Assembly: GCF_921293095.1 (NCBI RefSeq) | Contig: NC_060247.1 | Span: forward strand, 112,425,111-112,489,110 | Origin: Ischnura elegans | Lineage: Eukaryota > Arthropoda > Insecta > Odonata > Coenagrionidae | Reading direction: 5' to 3' | Length of the DNA: 64,000 bases | Shown: positions 57,061 to 64,000 of the stretch, one piece after another | How the letters are laid out: the number at the start of each line of letters is the position of its first letter | Numbering within the stretch: the stretch's first letter is position 1 | The notes under the pieces: generated by a model | Told to the model about the DNA's origin: nothing | Databases searched by the model: none | Seen by the model: only the letters and a program-made list of their open reading frames with translations | Made by a program: the position numbers and the translations under genes

Positions 57061-58016
57061 TGCATGCTTACCTTGAGAATTGAGAGATTTAAAACAAATT
57101 CGAGAATGAAAGCATTGGCAATATGCTGCTAATGATATGCATCAACTGTTTGGGCCGGTTGAGTAATGAAGAAGTCCTTATTGCATCGGGACAATAGAGA
57201 ATTTTGATCAAAACTTGAAAGGAACAATGTGTAAGGCCAAATAATCAGACATGATGACAAAAATAGTCGAGGGATAACTGCAGGGCGGGAATGGCCTGGA
57301 ACAAAATAGTAAGTGCTGGTATTGAAAGAGAAGAATACCGTAAGCGATAAAAGTAATGAATATGCTGAGCTACTAATTGGCTTAGATTCGAAGAAAGATA
57401 ATTGGTATTTGGATGTCTTGTCTTCGGATATACGCGTGAAAATATAAGAGCAGTGAGTGGAAAACAATTGAAGGTACACTTGCGTGTTCTTTCGCGCAAA
57501 GAAACGACTAGACATGGGTGATGAAATTCAAAATTCGATTTCCATTCAACCTAAATTATGAAGTGTCCTAAAAATTCAGGGTATTAAATAAAATTTCGAA
57601 AAAGTTAGATACCCGAGAAAAACCGTTTTCATGGTAACAGAAAAGTGCATCCAAAAAAATTGCGTTGCCATAGCTCAGTGACTAAGGAGTGGCGACCCCA
57701 TGTTCATGGACAAAAAATATGCTTAAAAATTGTCTCCCCTATCATCTCCTGAAGTATTGCAGATTCCTCATGAAACACCCTTTGTTCTGGGGGATACTTC
57801 TTTCATTTTCAGCAGAGGGAGCGACGGCGCCGTGGCAAGGACTCGTATTCATTGTCGACAGCACGGAGCCCCTGGCTCCCCTTTAGACGTCGCACAACGA
57901 GTGGTTTCGCTGCGTGTCTTCTCTTTGCGTGACAACACGGCCAGACTGCACGCTAGATCGCAGATATGGCGCTCACGCTTCACTGCACTCACGCTACAAT
58001 TTTCTAGTTTACTTTT
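57061..58016. other. Intron 3, nothing coding
   Basis: Antisense frames at 57129-57515 are unrecognised. 57660-57690 has an A-box-like TAGCTCAGTGACTAAGG with no B box at tRNA spacing. Confidence 0.4.
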
Positions 58017-58520
58017 TTATTGAGCGAGTGTTGCGTAGGCGAAAGAGAAGTGTCCATAAACCTGAGCGCGCGAGTGCCTTGCACCTTCGCGGAAACTTAT
58101 CCTTCAGAGAAAATCCGCGAGGTGTGTTTGAGCATGTGTGCGAATCAAAAAGTTTATTTTTTTGTATTTTCATTGAACGAGTGTGGTCAATGGCGTTCGA
58201 AAAACCTTGGCAAACCTGGGTGTTATAGCTCGAGATACCTCCGCGGAAAGTCATTCCATTGAATAAATCTGTGAGGTGTATTTGAGCGTATGTGTGGACT
58301 TCTAGTTTATTCTTTTGCACTTTTATTTTAAGAGTGTGGTCACTGGCATAAGAGAACTTCGTAACCCTGAGCGTGTGAGTGCCTGAAACTTCAGAGGAAA
58401 CTTATTCTCAGAGCGAATTCTCGAGGCATGTGTTTCAGCGTGAGGGTGTATTTTCTAATTCACTCGCTATATTTCGTTGTACGAGCGTGGTCACTGCCGT
58501 AAAAGAAGTCCTCGGAAATC
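58017..58520. repeat. Diverged tandem array, period about 153 bp
   Basis: The landmark GAGTG(T)GG recurs at about 58026, 58179, 58332 and 58483. Each unit also has TTGAGCGNATGTG-type words, CGAGTGCCT, CGCGGAAACTTAT, AATC.GCGAGGTGTGTTTG and a T-rich end. About 3.3 copies, well diverged, so it is old. Open frames across it are by-products. Confidence 0.7.
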
Positions 58521-60350
58521 TGCAAGTACTAGCGATTATGTGTTTGTGTATTTTGCGTCAATTTTCTTTTCCTCCCCTTTCTCATAACCTTATGTTCCTC
58601 GAATTTCAATCAATTCTTTGCCTTGTCCTACCTGATCCTCTACTACTTCCATTCCCTTTCCTTTCCCACTAAAGGGTTCAGGCCTCGGGAACTATTACAC
58701 TTAACTGCTACACAGCCGTGGAATGCTAATTAATTAATAAGCCATAGCAGCCCAGTGATGTTACCCTTAATTCAGTACCAACTAATACCAGGTAAAAGCG
58801 ACTCATACCGTAATGAAAGAACTTCACCTAGAAATGGAGATTTAGGATTCAAAGTCGTCATGACGATATTGCAACAATAATTCATTCCGAACTAATCGTA
58901 ACGTTGGGTGGTTGGCTTGGTATAGTTTCCTTGAGTTACATACTTAACAAAGCTACAGTTTATAACTGAAACAAAGCGCACATTGTTATGATTGCAATAA
59001 AATTAACAGAGGATGAGGTTTTATGCCATAACTACCATAAACTATCTCAACAATGCAGCAGGTCTAATTTATTATTATTATTCCTCCTTTCTAATTGCCA
59101 TTAAAGTCACATTTATTTTTATAATAAATAAATAAGACTTTTTGACTGCTTTAGTTTTCACAATAGTGAGAATTTGTAAATAGCTCCTTACTGTTTTCAA
59201 AATATTTTCTTTCAGCAGTGCTGCGGGGCAAAATCAAGCAACAAGAAAATGTGTCCATTTAAAATGAACCAAATGCAGCAGAACCTATACAAGAGAACGG
59301 GATGCTGACCCTCATTGAAAAACCATCCTAAGAATGCTCAGCTATGATCTATCCAAAAGAATGTGTACCGATTAATCTGCTCAATTTTCAATGAAAAAAC
59401 AAACAAAATTTTAGAACGTGAATTAATAAATAATTACGTCCATGCGTAATACAAAATGCCACCATTAAAGAACGCGGAGGCTGACGAGAAACTGTGGATA
59501 AAATAATATAATATGGGACATTTGATAAAATATAAAAAATTGACGTAAACTATTAACTCTGAAGTTAATCATCAAAGATTAACAACATGAAGGAAACGAT
59601 CAACCCATTATTAACTTTTACCTAATTAGCACAGTTAAAACAATAACCACAAACCTTCAATGAATATTTTTCCCCGATTCGTTCGTCAATTCAAACGCTC
59701 AACTAATCAAGACAAAGACTCATTTAAATTAAAACGAAGCATTTACTTATTAGGCTCACGGTAAGTGGAGAAAAAACGTAACTACCATTATCAATGTACA
59801 TTAGATATGTAGATGAACCGAAAAGGAATCTTTGCTGCTAATCAATAATTTAAGCAGAGCAGCAGATGAATGGGCACAAAGCTACCTTGATCTCCTGAGC
59901 ATAACAAGGCCGATAGGAATGCCCCAACAACTGACGCCATAAAATTTCTACGAATATCATGATGATCACTCAAACTCATTCCAACACATAAACAAGAGAC
60001 TTAAATAATGAATGGGCCGGTATTCACAATGAACTAATGCTGAATTAAAGCAGATAAGAATTTTTTCAGAATAAATCCAAAATTGAAACTACAAACACAG
60101 TCAAACAATCCTCTAGTGAGAAAAAAATATTCGTTGTCTCGGGCGGGACTTCATGGAATCAACTTCACGTAGTGAAAATGTTAGCATCACTTGGGAGGTA
60201 GGTTTTTAATTTCCCTACCTTCCATATTTAAAAATTCCCTCTCTCCTTCCTTCGGCGCAATCCGGTCGTCTGTTGTTTATTTTTTGGCATTCGAACGTCT
60301 CGAGATTTTTCTTCTGCTCGGGACATATCCTACTAAGATGAAGGAGAGAC
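58521..60350. other. Intron 3, nothing recognised
   Basis: AT-rich sequence. 58560-58680 is pyrimidine-rich. No repeats recognised. Confidence 0.45.
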
Positions 60351-60434
60351 AGCTCAGTGTGCAATACACCTTTGGCAAGGCAAGTCAGTCATTGGCCTCG
60401 GGCGAGCGCCTGTCGGCATCGCAATGGAAGCAAG
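60351..60434 (+). other. Exon-like segment with a strong donor
   Basis: A GC-richer stretch ends in GGAAGCAAG|GTAAGC. One frame reads MKERQLSVQYTFGKASQSLA, then SGERLSASQWKQ, and would end in phase 1, which does not join exon 4 (phase 0). Candidate acceptors upstream do not give phase 0 either. It may be an alternative first exon, a repeat, or chance. Confidence 0.25.
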
Positions 60435-60760
60435 GTAAGCGCCCATGTCCTCGTCTACCCTTATTCCCATTATGATTTTTTTCTCTCCCCCATCACCTTT
60501 CTTTCTGGTTTCTTTCATTCTGTACCTGGCTTGCGTAGGCTTACCTCCCATTTATTTCGGTGTGGCAGTGAAGTCCGAGTGAATACAAAAAAGTAAACAA
60601 ATATTTACGTGGAATTACGAAGTTCTACTTTTCATTATGAGAAAAAAATGCTTCACAATATGGGAAAGTATCACAGACAAAGGGTAATTAAGAGAGGTTG
60701 GTTAAGCTCCATCGGTATCCTCATTGACATGAGCCCCCAATTCCTTTCTCTATTTATCAG

Positions 60761-60979
60761 CAGAGCCCTAGTAGCATGGGCCATGGTGACCAGAGTCCTG
60801 GCAGCGTGGGCACCGAGGAGCAGGACTCTCGCAGCGTGGCCAATGGGGACCAGGGCCTTCGCATCGTGGGTCATGGGAACCAGGGACCTCGGCCCCCCGT
60901 CGCGGCGGACTACTCGCCCTTCAACTTGGCCAAGCGCAGCGCAGAGGAAAACTTACGGCACCAACCGCTGCCCGACACG
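60761..60979 (+). CDS. CFAP126: Flattop gene, candidate exon 4
   Basis: Acceptor TTTCTCTATTTATCAG|CAG and donor GACACG|GTAAGG enclose 73 codons, phase 0 at both ends, joining exon 3 in frame. The first part has Gly/Gln/Asp/Ser-rich imperfect repeats (HGDQSPGSVGTEEQDSRS, NGDQGLRIVGHGNQGPR); the second part, DYSPFNLAKRSAEENLRHQP, looks ordered. A CAGCAG acceptor could shift the start by one codon. Assignment rests on phase, splice sites and composition, not on a family match; it could belong to another gene. The stop codon must lie in a later exon. Confidence 0.5.
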
Positions 60980-61319
60980 GTAAGGATGGTTTGTCCGAGG
61001 GGGGTGGTCCTAGAAGGCCAATGGGTACAGGTTTCGCGACTCCAGCGCCTTCGATTTTCTAGTGGTTAAGGATGAAACTACAAGCGGCGCAGAATTTGAA
61101 TGGTACGGTAGTTGTTTTTTTTTTCAACCTCCGATGGGTCATGAACAGAAGACGAATTGGTTGATTAAAAATTAGTTCATTGCTAAATATTGAACACACT
61201 TGTGGTGTCCTTTTGACATCATCGCCTCGGCGATTGGGGAATTAGTCGTGCCTGTGGACAAGTTTTACTAAAACTTCTTCATGGTATGTATGATCTTAGG
61301 TTTTCCCTGAGTATCAGTT
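60980..61319. other. Start of the intron after exon 4
   Basis: Reading through the donor meets a stop at about 61067. No repeat recognised. Confidence 0.45.
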
Positions 61320-61325
61320 GCAGAA

Positions 61326-61502
61326 AAGTTTCTCGGGTTTTCCACCGTTTGATGTCATCTATGTCTCCCGACGTTTCGAGCAGCGACTTGCTGATCATCC
61401 TCAGGGGATTCGGAAGATCCCCTGAGGATGATCAGCAAGTCGCTGCTCGAAACGTCGGGAGACATGGACGACCTCACCAATGGAAAAGCCGGGAAACTTT
61501 TC
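61326..61502. repeat. Foldback with hammerhead-like cores on both strands
   Basis: An inner palindrome of about 45-bp arms, almost perfect, is centred near 61413: CGACGTTTCGAGCAGCGACT on the left and AGTCGCTGCTCGAAACGTCG on the right. Outer, weaker arms pair AAAAGTTTCTCGGGTTTTCC with GGAAAAGCCGGGAAACTTTT. CTGAGGA and GAAAC occur at 61422-61428 and 61449-61453 (+), and mirrored at 61373-61404 (-). Confidence 0.75.
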
Positions 61503-64000
61503 TTCTTCATAGGATGTTGCCGGCAGTGACTTTCAATGAATTTCGCTTTCGTCTTGAAGCTCATCGCCCGTTTGAAAACGCTTCCCTCCTAACCACATTT
61601 TCATTTCAGCGTAAAGTCACACGGCACTTGGTCTTCATTAAACGGCGGGTGATCGAAAATATACGAGTCCATTGAAATTGCTCACGGAGCAGGTGGCTCC
61701 ATCAGCACTGAGATGACGGGCGTTGTCATGGATCATAAAACTTCTGCACGTTTCTGACCCCGTAATTTTGCATTCACTTGATCACACGGTAATTAAATTT
61801 ACCTCTTTCTATCCCTATAACTTTCAGCCCGGGTTTTTGAAATGAATGTATTACAAAGATACAAAGGGAAAACAGTTCACATGTAAAAGGGAAAATTTTG
61901 TAATACTTAATCCTGAATCACACGACACCATAGCGAACGTTACGGGATGATCACAGGCGGAGACTTGAACGCCTCCTGGCAGGACAGTGGTAAAGGAACT
62001 AGAGGAAGGGATAGAAGCGATGTAATCAGGACCGAATCTACCACACGAAACCATATACAATGAACTTTTCGCTCGCAGACATGATCCGATTTGGTGCTTT
62101 TGAAATGCATAACAGATACTTCCGAGAAGATTCCGACAGTAAAAAGATCGTTTGTACGAGCATTGATGGCGTGGATCAAAAACGCGGCCGCTGCGTCTTG
62201 GCTGAGATAGCAAGCCCGCGGAAATGTCCCAGGATTGTCTCCGAAAGCTCATTCAGAATGTCAATGTATCCCACATAGCCGCTAGTAAGTAGCAATTGCT
62301 AAGACGTTTACCAGGGAGTGTGTACATTTTTTATCCACATCTACCATCAATGACCACGCTGCTCCATGAAAATTAAGCAATTCTACGTAGCTGCTATTTA
62401 TCACCAAATTTATTAAATTTGGCAAGTATAATATATGGGTTTTTCGATACATGATTATAATTCGATGATTTTTTTCTTGAGTCAAAATTTAAAAAAAAGC
62501 ATTCATTATGGGATAAGGGCTAAAGGGAACAGGTCACCTGAGAGTTTGTACCGTTATCATAAAAAGTATTTTATTCTTTAACGCGGTCCGAATTTCTCAT
62601 CCCTTTAAAACACCCCACATTTATTTCTGCATTTGTGATTTCCTTCTCAATCTGTGTGAACATTTTTTTCACATCCTGTGACACCGCAACCCACATCTCG
62701 CCTTTGAATAACGATCCCCTTACAACGAAGTCATCATTTTCCCAGTCGCATTTAATGTGCATAGGTTATACTGTGTATTTTTTTCAATTACATACTGTAA
62801 TATGCTCCATGAATATTGTGAAAGTTAATTTTTCAAAGAGAAGGTATAAATTTTATCAAATTGCTACGATAATATCACCAAAACTCTTTGTTAAAACTTT
62901 TGCGGTTTTTCATTATTGTAGTTTGAAACTTTTGTGGAATGTCTATGCGTCACATTTTGAATGGCCCCTATGATTTCTGACCGATGCTGTTCGCTATTCA
63001 AGATTCCTTGAAAACTGACCACGGATATATCGAAAAAGTTTTCCACTATAATCCACTGAATTTGCACAATGCAATATCTTGGCACTGCAAAAATTGCACA
63101 CTGCACATTTATCGTCCAGCTCACTAATGTGAAAATGCTGCCACAATTTGCAGGTGATTCTAATTCAATACGACTCCTCAATCCTGACGCAAATCTCAGA
63201 TACAAATCACAGTCATATTTGCGCACATGGACCACCCTCATTCTTTTGTATTTATTACATGCATATGGAAGATATTATTATTATTATTTGTGCTTTACTG
63301 AGTTTATTGCAAGCCTAAAATTAAAATACAGAAATCAAAATCATATAAACTATTACAGAAAGGTCTTTTTTCTGTCATTCCACATGCTCCGTTAATACTG
63401 CACCAACAGTGATAAATGAGGTATCAATTTAAAAGTTGAATCACCTGCTTCTGACGAAAAATTCAATCTCAAATTTTAAAACTTACCCATTAATTTTACT
63501 TAAAAATTTCGATTTATTCACGTCAAATACTCGCTCGAGGTATATAGACTCCACACTTTTTTTTGTTCTAACCTTCAAAAAATGGTTTAAAAACCTGTTA
63601 AACCCATAACTAAACCAAAGAAACGTAACCTAAGCAGACAAATATTAAAAATAAAATCTAAGAAGTATGAAGAATGTTAAACGTTCTCTAAAAGAAACAT
63701 CGTGTGTAAGGAGCTTAAAAGATAACGTGTATCACAAATAAGTAAAAATATTGTGTTGAAAGTATTCAAGAATTATTATCAACAGGAATCGACAACAAAA
63801 AATGAAAATAGTACTGTTATATTTATACAGTTACACCATTTCATTAACATACTTATTCCCTGATAGCGTGAAAGCGCAAAATTTTCGCACCGTTTACCTA
63901 GTTACTATAAAATTTGAACATGTAAAATGCATATTTTATCATACAATGGGGAGTCAGAAAAGGAACTGACAATCTCACGGTCATCTGAGAGTACATAAAT
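61503..64000. other. Downstream sequence, no exon recognised
   Basis: 61840-62280 has overlapping open frames on both strands. One plus frame contains MITGGDLNASWQDS, faintly like the GGDFNA motif of non-LTR endonucleases, with nothing else to confirm it. The remainder to 64000 is AT-rich. No terminal Flattop exon was found. Confidence 0.4.

Noticed and set aside
57660..57690. tRNA gene suggested by TAGCTCAGTGACTAAGG
   Set aside because: No B box at the right distance and no matching acceptor stem.
60351..60434. Internal coding exon of the Flattop gene
   Set aside because: Ends in phase 1 in the plausible frame, incompatible with exon 4, and no acceptor gives phase 0.
61940..62080. Non-LTR endonuclease domain from ITGGDLNAS
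   Set aside because: A single short motif without the other catalytic blocks; could be chance.

Overview
The window looks like repeat-rich, gene-poor nuclear DNA of an arthropod, most likely an insect with a large genome. The sequence shows scattered non-LTR retrotransposon pieces (RTE-like and Jockey/CR1-like), a Penelope-like element, many short hAT-type MITEs with 8-bp target duplications, Tigger/pogo-like and PIF-like MITEs, and tRNA-derived SINEs. No bacterial features are present. The species cannot be named from this. A gene for an axonemal protein fits an animal with flagellated sperm or motile cilia.

One host gene is recognisable, on the + strand: Flattop (CFAP126), a small ciliary microtubule protein. 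Exon 1 (30336-30362) encodes the conserved N-terminus. Exon 2 (39672-39864) encodes the rest of the conserved Flattop segment. Exons 3 (52117-52412) and 4 (60761-60979) are assigned by splice sites, matching reading phase (0, 1, 0, 0) and a shared Gln/Glu/Gly-rich composition. The four pieces give 245 codons, against about 177 residues in the human protein, and exon 4 ends in a splice donor, so the stop codon lies beyond the recognised part. Introns are about 9.3, 12.3 and 8.3 kb.

Layout. 1-30 kb is intergenic: retroelement fragments, MITEs, SINEs and two GC-rich islands (14376-14640 and 19310-19520) that look like promoters or untranslated first exons but cannot be tied to a gene. 30-61 kb is the Flattop gene, whose introns are packed with insertions: a near-perfect 124-bp palindrome, a Tigger MITE nested in an RTE tail, three copies of one hAT MITE family, a hAT MITE inside an older repeat, a 153-bp tandem array and several foldbacks. 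61-64 kb is the next Flattop intron or flank, with no exon recognised.

No coordinated multi-gene system is visible. The most useful results are the reconstruction of a divergent Flattop gene with a low-complexity C-terminal half, several dated nested insertions, and a recurrent hammerhead-like motif at Penelope-type termini.
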